This document shows, in pieces, positions 11,627 through 22,613 of a stretch of DNA of 64,000 nt. Source of the stretch: Epiperipatus broadwayi (taxonomy: Eukaryota; Onychophora; Udeonychophora; Euonychophora; Peripatidae); contig JAQFVV010006215.1 in assembly GCA_028023455.1 (NCBI GenBank), positions 12,069,473 through 12,133,472 of the forward strand, written 5' to 3'. A model generated the notes under the pieces. The model was given only the letters and a program-made list of their open reading frames with translations, had not been told where the DNA came from and searched no databases. A program made the position numbers and the translations under genes. Position 1 is the stretch's first letter; each line of letters opens with the position of its first letter.

Positions 11627-13990
11627 AAATATAAAATATGTGTAAAATTTGTTATTTTCTGCCCTAAAATTTCTATAAGTCGCAAAAATCTAATTAACTT
11701 TGAAATGAGTCACTGGTATGTATAAAAATATTGATTATTTTTAAAAAAAAAAAAAAAGATTGCAATAAATAACATAAGAAATAAAAAATATTAAAATTGA
11801 AATGGGAAAGGGGGGGGTAAAAAAAAGCTAATAAAATATTTTATTCCATAGAACAGATATGAATAACTAAAAAAAAAAAACGTTTAGACCTTGAGATGTG
11901 CATACCAAGAATTTTAAAAAACAATAAAATGTTAAAATGAATAGAGCTGAGATTTGTTGCTTTTTAAAAAAAGCAAAAATAACAACTAGAATAAATATGG
12001 GGAAAATATTTTAAAATAACTATATGCAAATCTACTACTATTATTAAGTGCTTTGAGTGCACAGAGATTTATAAAAGTATGAAAACAGAGCATGATTAGA
12101 GATTAATGACTAGATATATATAAAAATAGCACTAAAAAATAGCATTGTGTTACAGAAAAAGATAGTTAAATTGATTTGAAAAGAGAAATGAGAATAAGAG
12201 ATTTAAAAAAAAAAAGTGTAACCCAGTGCAAAAGATGATCGGTTCTCTTTCTCTATGCCATCTCTAAATCAACAATGTGTTATGTAATGTAATACAGTTA
12301 TTCTCCCCAAAAATTTTAAGGCAATGACATGTTTGGGATCATGAGTTAAGACATGAAATGTGGCAGCATGTTTTTTTGTAATTCACCTTCATCGCTTTAT
12401 TTTATGACTGCAAAATTGCAAACACTAAAAAAAGTTCCTATGATTCATGTCATAATTTGAATCATTTCAAAGATTTCAGTAATAGCTTTGTTCAAATTAA
12501 AACAAAATTTAATGAGAGTGCATTATTCCACCATGGGTTAAGTTATAAACCACTGTCACATTTCTTTTCATAATTCATGATTTAGACAAACTACTACCTT
12601 AAAAATTTTGCTGCAAATAGCTAACACATTTGATTAATGCCAATACAGGCATCTTGGAGAGAAAACCAGTCGTGCTTTCTCTGGAATACATTGTCTATAT
12701 GTTTTAAAATAAATGATACAATAGTATATATAAATAAGACCATAAAAATAAGAAATTTGTTGTATATATTTATGTATTAAACAATACTTTCGTTATATAT
12801 ATATAACACAAGTTATAAAAACATAATATATTGAGTTTTAATTAAAAAAAATTGTGATAAAAAAAAAAAATTCTCAATTAAACTTTGTTATCTTAAATAA
12901 ATATTTAAAATTAAAATAAACATTATATAATTTTATCTATTTAATTAAATTTGATAATCAATATAATTTTTAATAAATGTTTTATAGAATATAGAAACTG
13001 CAGTCATAATGATATTAAGAAAAAAAAAAAAAATACAAAGTATCGCATTCTATGTAAATTCTCTTTTCAGAATATAGTTATATTAAAATTAATTGATGCT
13101 TCAATAAAAAATTATGCTACCAACTAGCTTTGATTTTCAACCAAAAAAAGTATCAAATACTTTCTAAATTTCTTTTTATGCCTAAAAAATGTCATGGATG
13201 TGATAGTTTAAACAAATTTGACTATATGTGCACTAGATACATGGAAGTACTAGTTTGTAAAAATTCATATAGCAATAATAATCATTGCATAATAAGAGAA
13301 AAATAGTCTAATGTAAAATGGAATTCATAATCATTCAGTAAAAACAAGAGAGTTAAAGTATTGAAGTAAAGCTCTTCCAGAAGATTATAATAACAATTTA
13401 CTAATTTCTCCTGAACACATAAAATTATAATACATCACAATGATCAGATGAATACAATATATAATTAACCTGATGAAAACCCATATAATTCATTAGATGA
13501 ATTGTTTTTGAGAAACTATTCTAGTAGAAAACACCAAAAAAAAAAGGTCAAAATTTCCATAATTTAAATAAGTAAGATATGGGGGAGGAGATAGATAAAT
13601 AATATACAGTATATCAAATAAATTATGCAGCTCATTTTCTATATTTATATAAGGAATAATAGTTATTTTTCATCAGTCATCTGTGGTAAAGAAGAATAAT
13701 CAATCAAAACTACAGAGTAATATAAAACTAAATCTGAAATGTTTCACCAAAATCAAGAGCATTGGAATACACTTAAATATTTTGTAACCACAGGTTGAAT
13801 ATTCAATAAAAATTAGAAAACAATACAGAATCAAATCTCAGATTAGTTTCATTAATCAGGAATACTAGATTATACCTAGGCATCCAGAAACCATATTTAC
13901 TTTTTATTAAAATATTCATAATTTGTATATAGTTATTGTTATGTATTTGTATAATTAAAATGCACATACACACAAAATAATAATAGTAAA
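11627..13990. other. Intron, nothing recognised
   Basis: AT-rich intronic sequence with A/T tracts and a short G run near 11811. No exon, open frame or bounded element could be supported. Confidence 0.6.
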
Positions 13991-14723
13991 TGTTGCAAAT
14001 GGGGATTTAATATTTAAACATATGTACGTGTATAATTTATCGCATATATGTGAAGATAAAAATACGTTAATTTAAAATAATATTATACTTTAAATAGCTG
14101 TGTTATTTTTTAAAACAGCAAGAAAACAAATCCTTTTAGATAGGAAGGTTAATTAACGAAGGAACTTTGCTGATAAACAAGATGAGTAATTAAAAAGTAA
14201 TCGGGCTGCAAAGGATAACAATCAAAGTAAAGCTGAAGTCTAAATCTGGTACTGCAAGTAAACTGGGAGGGATTGATCTGACCAGGACGGACAAGATTTG
14301 ACCAATCAAATCCAGAAAATCAGGACTGTGAAAATGAGTGAAGTGTAAAGCAGCGGACACTTAAAACTGAGAGCTCTACTGATGCAGATGAACTGGAAAA
14401 GGCGCTGAACATCGCTTATTTAGCACGGGAGCCCCAGAGCGGACTGTTAGACCTCCGAACCTCCAAAAGTCAGCATAAAGACTACAAAGTGGGTTGCATA
14501 GATCTTTATTATTATTTGGTATACCTTCGGGTTTGTTGATGTAAATATATAATGATTGTTTTAATGTATTCATGTAAATATGTATATATTAGAGTATTGT
14601 AATTAAATATGCTTTTCTTATTCTACCGGCTTTAATCTTTGTGATTATAATTATTGTATGCATATATAGGCAGGGCAAGGTTAGCTTACTACATAGATTG
14701 TTCGCCAACTGGCGGGGATAACA
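13991..14723 (+). repeat. 5' LTR of element A
   Basis: 733 bp, starting TGTTGCAAATGGGG and ending GGATAACA. It matches the two parts of the 3' LTR closely. Near its end is GTTCGCC-AACT-GGCG, an inverted repeat that is complete (GTTCGCC/GGCGAAC) in the 3' copy. Downstream, TGACGCAGTCAAGAG at about 14726 is a weak candidate primer-binding site. Open frames within the LTR are not genes. Confidence 0.88.
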
Positions 14724-14839
14724 TTTGACGCAGTCAAGAGTTCGAACCTAGTAAAGCTAGAGTAGTGTGTATTAAAATTGCTGTTATTCTGCCATTTACT
14801 CAAAGCAGAAAAAATTTTTTAAGTACAATATTTGGGTAC

Positions 14840-15575
14840 AATGAATAAATTGCATATGGCTATTGGTGAATTCGACATAAACGAGATTGTATGTTGAACA
14901 TATAGAAAAGTATCTTTTTATTAAGAGAGTCAAAGACAATAAGTATAAAATAGCCACCATATTATGTTTGCGTGAAAAGCGGTTATAGAAATCACAAATA
15001 GGTTAGTAGCGCCTTTAACCCCTGAGCAATGATCATACAGTGACTTCAAAGAGCAATTGGGTAATTATTTTAACCCCACTCCTTCGTGTCACACTGCTAG
15101 GCTACAGTTCCACCATTGTCTGCAAGCTAGAAATGAAACGATTAAGGATTTTGACTGTGCACTGCGAATGTTAGCTAAAGACTGCGTGTATGATTTTTAC
15201 TTAGACAAAGCTCTCATTGAACAGTTCCTGATAGGCATAAACAGTGACATCTTACAGCAACAGCTACTGTCAGTAACGAATCTCGATTACACAGAGGCAA
15301 TCAAACATAGCAAAGCCTACAAGCTTGTCTTGGAACAGTTGAAAAAATATGCAGAATTCAATAACGGGGAAAATAAGCAGATCAAAGTTTACAAAACTTT
15401 CAAAACAATGGAACAGAAATCCACAGAATATAATGAACGTAATGGCAATAAAAGTAGAAACCCTGTTATCTGTGTTTGTTGTGGAAAAAAGGGGTATAAA
15501 GCCACTGATTGATATTTTAAACGCGAACAATGTAAATTATGCAATAAGAAGGGGCATAGGCAAAACATATGTTGG
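14840..15575 (+). pseudogene. gag remnant of element A
   Basis: This encodes the structural capsid/nucleocapsid protein of a Ty3/gypsy element, broken by at least two frameshifts and stops. The N-terminal part starts near an ATG at 14840 (MNKLHMAIGEFD, then a shifted YVEHIEKYLF). The longest open part is 15057-15512 and contains the capsid-like segment YFNPTPS...ARNETIKDFDCALR..A.DC. Two zinc knuckles follow: the first has lost its histidine (Y) and its last cysteine to a TGA stop; the second, CKLCNKKGHRQNIC (about 15529-15572), is an intact CX2CX4HX4C. The knuckles place it with gypsy lineages that have CCHC nucleocapsids. Confidence 0.8.
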
Positions 15576-15650
15576 AGAGAACAAAATGAAACACTACACA
15601 AAAGAAACAGTCCTAACCGTAAATTACAGAGAAAAGAAAAACAGTTTATA

Positions 15651-15990
15651 ATGATTAACAATACAGCAACCAGTCTTATTAATGATAAAATAATTATAAA
15701 AGTTAAAATATACGATCGCCCTATAGACATGGAAGTGGACAGTAGGAGCAGTATAATCCTAATTTCATTACGCGATTGGCAGACCGTTACAGAAAATTGT
15801 AAGCAAAAACCCGAAATAGTAAAAACTGACATGAAAGTGTTAGACGTAAATGGCAACGCTATTAAAATAAAAGGCGTGGTTAAAGCTCCAGTAAACAGAG
15901 TAGAGGGTAAAATTTGTCAATTTACGATTATATATAGTACACGCCCCGATAAATCCATTAATCGGTCGTGAGTGGTTTAATAAATTAGGG
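15651..15990 (+). pseudogene. Aspartic protease remnant of element A
   Basis: A pepsin-like retroviral-type protease domain that would cleave the polyprotein. The expected D-S/T-G-A active site is seen as EVDSRSSIILIS, with the glycine replaced by arginine, so it should be inactive. A shift near 15950 separates the body from the conserved PLIGREWF-type end motif, which reads in another frame at about 15953-15976. Confidence 0.7.
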
Positions 15991-15996
15991 ATTAGA

Positions 15997-16826
15997 TTGA
16001 CATTCATACAAAATGTCGAGTTCGAAAAAGAAATGGGAAATAAATTTCCAAATTTATTTAATGGGGAGCCAGGAATTATTAAAACTGAGCCGGTATCGTT
16101 AGAAATGAACACATCAGCTCTACCCATAATTTGCAAGCCTAGAAAGGTATCGTTCGCTCAGAAAGTAAAAGTAGAAAAAGAAATTGGCGCCTTCGTCAAG
16201 AAAGGAATGTTGGGCCACCCCAGTAGTCATCATAACTAACCCTAATGATATACTTGTGTGGGGATTTACAGGGTAACTGTAAATAAAGCATTAAAGAAGA
16301 GCGCGCACCCTGTACCAAACTCTAGAGAAGTTATCGCTTCATTGCAAAAATCTAATTTCTTTGCGAAGTTGGACCTTAACACTGCATTCCATCAAATAGC
16401 AGTTACAGAGGAAGTGTCCAGAATACTGACAATTACTACGCATCTTGGGCTATACAAATATAGACTACCATTCGGAATAACATCGGCCCCTAGCATATTT
16501 CAGTCGAAAATCTAAACTCTTTTCAATGGATTGGATGGTGTCATACTATATTTTGACAACATCCTCGTAATAGCGACCACAGACAAAGAACTTAGAAACC
16601 GAGTAGATAAGATATATGAACGGTTAAATGAGTTTGGCGCAAAGCTGAATACTGAAAAATGCATTTGGAAAACTAAGGAAATTAAATTCCTGGGCCACAT
16701 TATATCGAGAAGCGGCATATCCCCTTCCCCCGAAAAGACTAAATCAGTAGCAGAAGCACCAAGACCCACAAACGTGAAGCAACTACAAGCTCTCCTAGAA
16801 TTGGCGAATTTTTTTGAAACTTTTTA
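15997..16826 (+). pseudogene. Reverse transcriptase remnant of element A
   Basis: Polymerase domain in three open pieces (15997-16239, 16258-16515, 16531-16827) split by stops and shifts. Visible blocks are KVKVEKEIGAFVKKGML, FAKLDLNTAFHQIAV with the first catalytic aspartate, YRLPFGITSAPSIFQ, and the catalytic box as YFDN where YxDD is normal. The thumb block FLGHIISRSGI...P.KT..V follows. Loss of the second aspartate of the box (D to N) makes it inactive regardless of the stops. Confidence 0.85.
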
Positions 16827-16841
16827 AAAGGAAAAGCCCAT

Positions 16842-17830
16842 GTGGCCACTGCTTTATATAATCTACTGAAGAAAAACAAGAAATGGAAATGGGACGAGCA
16901 AGAAGAAACTGCATTTATTCATATTAAAGCGCTGTTAACTTCAGAGAAATTATTAGTACATTATAACAGTGATCTGGATATTATGTTGATTACCGACGCA
17001 TCTGAATTTGGGGTGGGGGCAATACTAAGTCATCCAGCCCAGTCGGAAGAGCGACCCATAGCATATGCTTCATGCACATTGTCCAAGACAGAAAAAAATT
17101 ATAGCCAATTGGACAAGAAAGCGCTCGCAATTTTGTTCGGAGTGAAAAAATTCCACCAATATCTGTATGGGAGGAAATTTACTGTTATAACCGATCACAA
17201 ACCACTGCTGGGAATATTCGGAAATAAACATACACCTGATCATTTCCTTTTCACACCTGCGGACCGGTAAAAATAAGGATAAGGTTCCACGGACCAGCAA
17301 AAATAAGGATAACATTTCGCAGACGGGCAGAAGTCTATAGATAAATTTTCTTAAAGATAAGCATAATTGTTATAACTGATCAAAACAACAATGTTAAACA
17401 TATAAGATAAAGTTTTATATATATATATGGAGTTTATATAATAAAAAACTTTTTTTAAAATTTTTTTTAGAAAAGTAATAAAAAATTTAATTCCACCCCC
17501 CATAAACATCTGTGATAACTAGAAAAACAAATTAATTTATGAATGATTGATTAGATTTTGTTTTCGTTCTGTTTTCTTTTTTTTAAATTGGGTAAAAATG
17601 AGATGAAAAAATAAATAAAAATTGGCTATATTAATTAAAAGTTTAAACTCTTATTATTACAAACTTTTTACTGCCCGTCTATCATACGGCCCTGCAGAAA
17701 AGGACCAAAGGTTGAAGAACACTGATTTAAACCCACGAATGTTACGTTAGCTTAACGTTCTTGCGGGCTATGATTACAGTCTGGAATACAAAAAGGGAAA
17801 ACAAATTGGGCACGCACACCCGATCTTGAT
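16842..17830 (+). pseudogene. RNase H remnant of element A, split by a hAT-like insertion
   Basis: RNase H domain that would degrade the RNA of the hybrid. Blocks: LITDASEFGVGAILSH, PIAYASCTLSKTEKNYSQLD then KKALAILFGVKKFHQYLYGR, and FTVITDHKPLLGIF. The frame then runs into an inserted element from about 17241. The domain end resumes after the insertion near 17730, where YDYSLEYKKGKQIG followed by H marks the end motif (usually GN.ADALSR). The open frame to 17270 includes transposon sequence and is not the natural end. Confidence 0.85.
17241..17724. mobile_element. hAT-like non-autonomous element inserted in pol of A
   Basis: Roughly 480 bp with no coding capacity. The left part, TTTTCACACCTGCGGACCGG TAAAAATAA, matches the hAT end at 63178-63210. 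The right end, GGTTGAAGAACACTG, is the inverted form of the CAGTGGTCTTCAATC tip seen at 63167. The left tip itself appears deleted, so no 8-bp target duplication can be read. Its ends resemble the CAGTGGTTCT-type tips known from hAT elements. Confidence 0.7.
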
Positions 17831-17859
17831 GAAGCACCAGTACTAGAAAGAGAAATAAA

Positions 17860-18411
17860 TTATATAGATGTACTTCAGAAGCAAAACCTACATAGCAAAA
17901 CTGTAGCTCAATGGACAGAAGATGACGACGGCTATCAGTGGATAATAAAAAGATCAGAGGAGGACGGCCAAACAAACGTCCAAGTTTTCTCCACAAACAG
18001 TTATGGAACACCCGCAAACAGCTATCTGTATGTAAAAGATGCATTTTGAGTAGCGACCAAGTGCTGATACCTGTAGTGGGGAGACAACAAATATTAAACT
18101 TGCTTCATGAGGGACATCCGGGCATTGTGAGGGCAAAATCCCTAGCCCATAGCATCATATGGTGGCCAAAGATCAATGTAGATATAGAAAGATATATAAA
18201 GAAATGTGAGAACTGCCAACAGTGCGCTAATGCACCCCCATCGACTTTTGAAACATGGCAAAAAGCAGACAACCCATGGCAACGAATCCATATAGACCAC
18301 TGCAGTTCATTCGAATAAACTGGAAATGTGCGCCACCCAAGAAACTGATTTTCAATTAAACATTTTGCCTACAGAGAAATCATCACTACAAATGGAAAAT
18401 AATTCACGGCA
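17860..18411 (+). pseudogene. Integrase remnant of element A with core deletion
   Basis: The N-terminal HHCC zinc domain is clear: LLHEGHPGIVRAKSLAHS, IIWWPKINVDIERYIKKC then ENCQQC (17938-18318). The first catalytic aspartate is in RIHIDHCSS. A few codons later the frame stops, and a short piece around 18378-18410 reads IITTNGK.FT, the remains of the second-aspartate block (normally TDNG..FT). The stretch between, and everything after including the third catalytic residue and C-terminal domain, is missing; the LTR starts at 18412 without a polypurine tract. Confidence 0.82.
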
Positions 18412-18489
18412 TGTTGTAAATGGGGATTTAATATTTAAATGTATGTACATGTATAATTTATCGCATATACATATGTAAGTTATATATAT
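18412..18489 (+). repeat. 3' LTR of element A, left piece
   Basis: TGTTGTAAATGGGG up to the ATAT at 18486-18489 matches the first ~65 bp of the 5' LTR. The LTR is interrupted here by E2 and continues at 20473. Confidence 0.85.
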
Positions 18490-20472
18490 TATAACGATCC
18501 AAATGAAAGTGAAGATTGAATCTAACCGCAATCTGCACTACCAGGGCGCCATCTAGGCATTTGAGCCTAGAAAAATTTATAAAGTAGGCAGATACGTGCT
18601 GTTAAGATTCCACTTTATTTAAATATTCAGATCGTTAGCCCAAGTCACTAGCTCAGTGGAACAGCAGAGATTATAAAATATAACTTTATATCTTAAATAT
18701 AAAAAAATAAAAGCCACTGCCATAAATTAACACATAAAAATATTTATTTACGCACATATAAAATCATTCTAATTTGAGGAATAAGTTTAACATTTTAGAT
18801 TTTTATATTAATCTTTAAATTTACATTTAACTAGATTGCAATGATGAGTTTAATATTTATTTAGTGAGTCGAGTATGAAGAGACTATATAGATTGTATTT
18901 GAAAAGAAAATATTCTATCCCTTATTTAACCTTAGGCCAAAAAGTTCGCAATCAAACTGGCGTCAATCCATCTGATACATTTATGTATTCAATGTAGCAT
19001 GAAAATACAACAACTCAAAATACTATACTGTCAGGAATGTCCGTCTGAACAGTAAGTAGAGTTAGAGAAGACATTGTCTCTCCACCAACAGGAATGCTAC
19101 ATCTGTTGGCGAGTAAAACAATAAACATAAAACTCCATAGGAATGGATTGCGGTCCTTTGCCATCTTACAAACCCATCCATAGGCAAACAGAAGGTGTGC
19201 GGCGTATATATGCAATCCTGCCCATAGCGGATCTCATACTACATCTACTAATTACACAAATATATCCAATCCATTGAGCCAATTCAACTACGAAACGAAT
19301 AACCTAAGATTACCCTCCCTTAATATAACTTTACAAAACTATATAGCCATTCATGCCCGACTTAAATTTAACATTTAAATACTTTCGCACAGATGAATTT
19401 TATAATGTCGAGTATAGATCGGCTGCACAGATTCCACGGTCAAAAACATTTCAAAATAAACACAACCAATCAAAATACAAAATCATCGATAATGTCAATT
19501 GCATAGGGAATACACGAAACCCAATAGCATTCATTGTAAGATGCTTGCAGTGACATCGTTGACATATATTATAATCGAATGTGAAAACCACAACATTATC
19601 AACCGCTAACGAATCTATGCAACGTCTATACCCAACCTTAAATTCCCTCATTTAAAATTTAAACAATAAATATTAATACAAATAAAATAATAAATGGAAA
19701 TGATTTTATCAAACGCAAACATATATAAAATTACACATTATCAATTGATTTTAAACTTAAAATCAGATAGAAGTTCATAAGCTTGAACGAAAGTTCTTAA
19801 TTCTTTTTAAATTTAGAGTTCATGTCAATATAGCTTACGGTAGAAGAGTCCAGGTTCCTGTTTTTTTTAATTCCCGTGACGTCTCCATTGGAAAATAAGG
19901 TTCTGGAGGTGGCATTAGCTTGTTCCATTCTGGTATCACAGTCTTTTCATTTTTTTTTTTTTTAAATAAGTGAGAGAGAACGACAAGTGCGTCTTGTCGT
20001 TCGTCTCCCCAAATCAAGTTCGAAAACCCCCTGGAACTCAATATTTTTCTTTTTATAGTCCTCCTATGGATTCCATGAACAAAGACGTCACTGTTCCATT
20101 TTTTCGTTATGGTCCAGGCCTTTATTTGCTGCTTCTATATTGGACAAGCTAATTCTTTATTCCTTATCTAATTTTGATCTGACTTTTTAATTACACAGCT
20201 TTTGGATAATTAATAAACAATCATTTCCATTTACAAAAATATTTTATCTTTAAGTCTTGTACTTTTTTTATAAAAAAGTACGTTCAAATACTTATTTATT
20301 TATTTTTTTTTTAAAAAAATATTTTTAAAGTTTTGAATCTGTGCTAATATATACGTTTAACAAACATTTTAATTTTAGCGTTTAGTTTTTTTTTTAATAG
20401 ATTTTATTTTTATTTGCGAACTTTAAGATTTTATTTTAAATTAATGTAACGACATATTTATATATCGTTACA
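18490..20472 (-). mobile_element. E repeat, copy E2, nested in the 3' LTR of A
   Basis: 1,983 bp, reversed relative to the other copies: plus-strand ends are TATAACGATCC and ATCGTTACA. ATAT stands on both sides (18486-18489, 20473-20476), though the site is AT-rich and this could be fortuitous. It carries the conserved stem-loops: a perfect 10-bp GAACGACAAG/CTTGTCGTTC stem with loop ACGCA on the minus strand (19978-20002), CCAACAG/CTGTTGG (19085-19109), AATCC/GGATC (19214-19233) and CTAGG/CCTAG (18553-18570), plus a terminal hairpin (20444-20472). TTTTATA at 20051 is the minus-strand TATA box. Confidence 0.88.
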
Positions 20473-21150
20473 ATATATATACATGAAGATAAAAATACGT
20501 TAATTTAAAATAATATTATACTTTAATAGCTGTGCTATTTTTTAAAACAGCAAGAAAACAAATCCTTTTAGATAGGAAGATTAATTAACGAAGGAACTTT
20601 GCAGATAAACAAGATAAGTAATTAAAAAGTAATCGGGCTGCAAAGGGTAATCAATCAAAGTAAAGCTGAAGTCTAAATTTGCTTCTGTAAGTAAACTGAG
20701 AGGGATTGATCTGACTAGGTTGGACAAGATTTGACAAAATCAAATCCAGAAAATCAGGACTGTGAAAATGAGTGAAGTGTAAAGCATCGAACACTTAAAA
20801 CTGGGAGCTCTACCGATGCAGATGAATTGGAAAAGGCGCTGAACATCGCTTATTTAGCACGGTAGCCCCAGAGCGGACTGCTGGCCTCCAAACAACCAAG
20901 AGTCAGCATAAGGACTATAAAGTAGGTCGTATAGATCTTTATTATTATTTGGTATACCTTCGGGTTTGTTGATGTAAATATATAATGATTGCTTTAATGT
21001 ATTCATATGTATATATTAGTGTATTGCAATTAAATCTGCTTTTCTTATTCTACCAACTTTAGTCTTTGTGATTATAATTATTGTATGCATATATAGGCAG
21101 GGCAAGGTTAGCTTACTACATAGATTGTTCGCCAACTGGCGAACATAACA
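20473..21150 (+). repeat. 3' LTR of element A, right piece
   Basis: Continues the LTR after E2, from ATATATATACATGAAGATA to GAACATAACA. It closely follows 14042-14723 with scattered substitutions and small indels. The short inverted repeat GTTCGCC/GGCGAAC near its end is intact here. Confidence 0.88.
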
Positions 21151-21354
21151 GTTATAAAAGCAATTTGGCTTGGCTATAAAATCTTTAGATGTTTGAATCA
21201 TGGGTCATTTGTATCGATAGCATAAAATGGAAAGGCTGTTAGTTCTGATAGAATCCTTGAACAACTTTAAAATATGATAAGTTAATTGCAAATTACACAC
21301 AAGTTCTGTCACCTAGATTTAAAAATAATACTACTGTTTTAATGTATGAATGTA

Positions 21355-21475
21355 AAGGGTGGGACAGACTTCAGTAATTATTGTGGAATAACACTATTAT
21401 CCATTATAGCACAAAGATTTTCAAGGATTCTATTAAATAGATTTGCTTTCACTAATGGATGAAGATATTCACCGA
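21355..21475 (+). pseudogene. LINE reverse transcriptase fossil
   Basis: The frame from 21361 reads GTDFSNYCGITLLSIIAQRF then SRILLNRF before stops. This fits the non-LTR retrotransposon block that normally reads NYRGI.LLS...K...RIL..RL. Only this motif is convincing; 21476-22613 downstream may contain more decayed LINE sequence, but nothing else could be aligned by eye. The clade (for example Jockey, CR1 or RTE) cannot be decided. Confidence 0.65.
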
Positions 21476-22613
21476 ATATGTAATTTTAGAGTATAAAACT
21501 CGTGGTTTTTATTTTTCAAGTGAAAAGTATTATTTAAAATTAGTAAATTGTGCACCAAAGTGAATTGATATTATATTCCCTATATATGATGACATGATAG
21601 CATATGACTGGTAGTGAAAAAATATCTGAGACAGTTGAAATAAAAGTAATGCTAAAAAATATATTCCAGCTCCAACTTTCTTTTCTATTTTCAACAGCAG
21701 CAACTTTTTGGAATAATACATAGATGGCTTCTTAAAATAGATATCATTAGTGCAATATATATTTGATAATGGAGTTTTTAAATTTGAACTGGTTAAAAGC
21801 CATTCTTTCCTATTCAAAAAATAATCTATAAAATAGATTTGGAATGCAATCTATGAATTTTTTTTTTGATTTATTAATTAATGTTAAAAAAACCTAGACA
21901 ATCAATCAATGATAAAAAAATGCAACAAACTTTTAAGTAGGTAATAATAAGCTTGAGAATGGAGAACAATTTAATGTTTGCTAATTGCTGCATTTAATAG
22001 TTTTAAATACAAAATACAGCATAGTGATATAAACTGCTATAATTAAATTAGTTATAATTAAGATCATATTTAGCTGAATTTATTTTATGGATGTTCAATG
22101 GTAGAGTGACAGATTTACAAGGAAAAAATTCAATTGAAGCTCTCTTCATTTTGGTGCTCGAATGTAATATAATCTAAGTAACCAATAATTCAATTATTAT
22201 AATGTTCAACTAATAAATGTAAATGTGGACCTTCATTAAAATGAACATGATTTTTATAAAACCTTGTTTATATTGTAAAGACTACCTCAAAAATATTAAA
22301 AATAGGTAGTATTGATCGTTTTCATTAGTAGAATATGGCTGACAAAGAATACAATGGATGTCTATAATTAATTAGCAATGAACTGGAAGCTTACCGAAAA
22401 AAAAAACTTTCTTCATAAGAATTTAAAAGATAACATCAACTTTATATTTAACATTATAACTTTCTTTAAAGTGGGATACAATCAGGACTAATAAAAATGA
22501 TATAATTTTCTTCTCATAAACTGCTCTGATGAATCTTAACCAATTGTCTTTGATGGGGTTGTATGAAGCTGAAATACAGCTGTGTTCATGGTTTTATATG
22601 CATCATTATATAT
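21476..22613. other. Intron, possibly decayed LINE sequence
   Basis: AT-rich sequence without recognisable coding motifs between the LINE fragment and the solo LTR. A 95-codon minus-strand open frame at 21530-21817 shows no family features. Confidence 0.4.

Larger units (their letters stand above)
13991..21150 (+). mobile_element. Ty3/gypsy LTR retrotransposon A, degraded
   Basis: LTRs lie at 13991-14723 and, interrupted, at 18412-21150, in direct orientation. Internal order is gag with CCHC knuckles, protease, reverse transcriptase, RNase H, integrase, which defines Ty3/gypsy. Every domain carries stops or shifts, and most of the integrase catalytic core is deleted. Two later insertions sit inside it: a hAT-like element (about 17241-17724) and E2 (18490-20472). 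No target duplication is evident (AGTAAA before, GTTATA after). It is co-linear with neither the host gene (opposite strand) nor family B. Confidence 0.9.
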
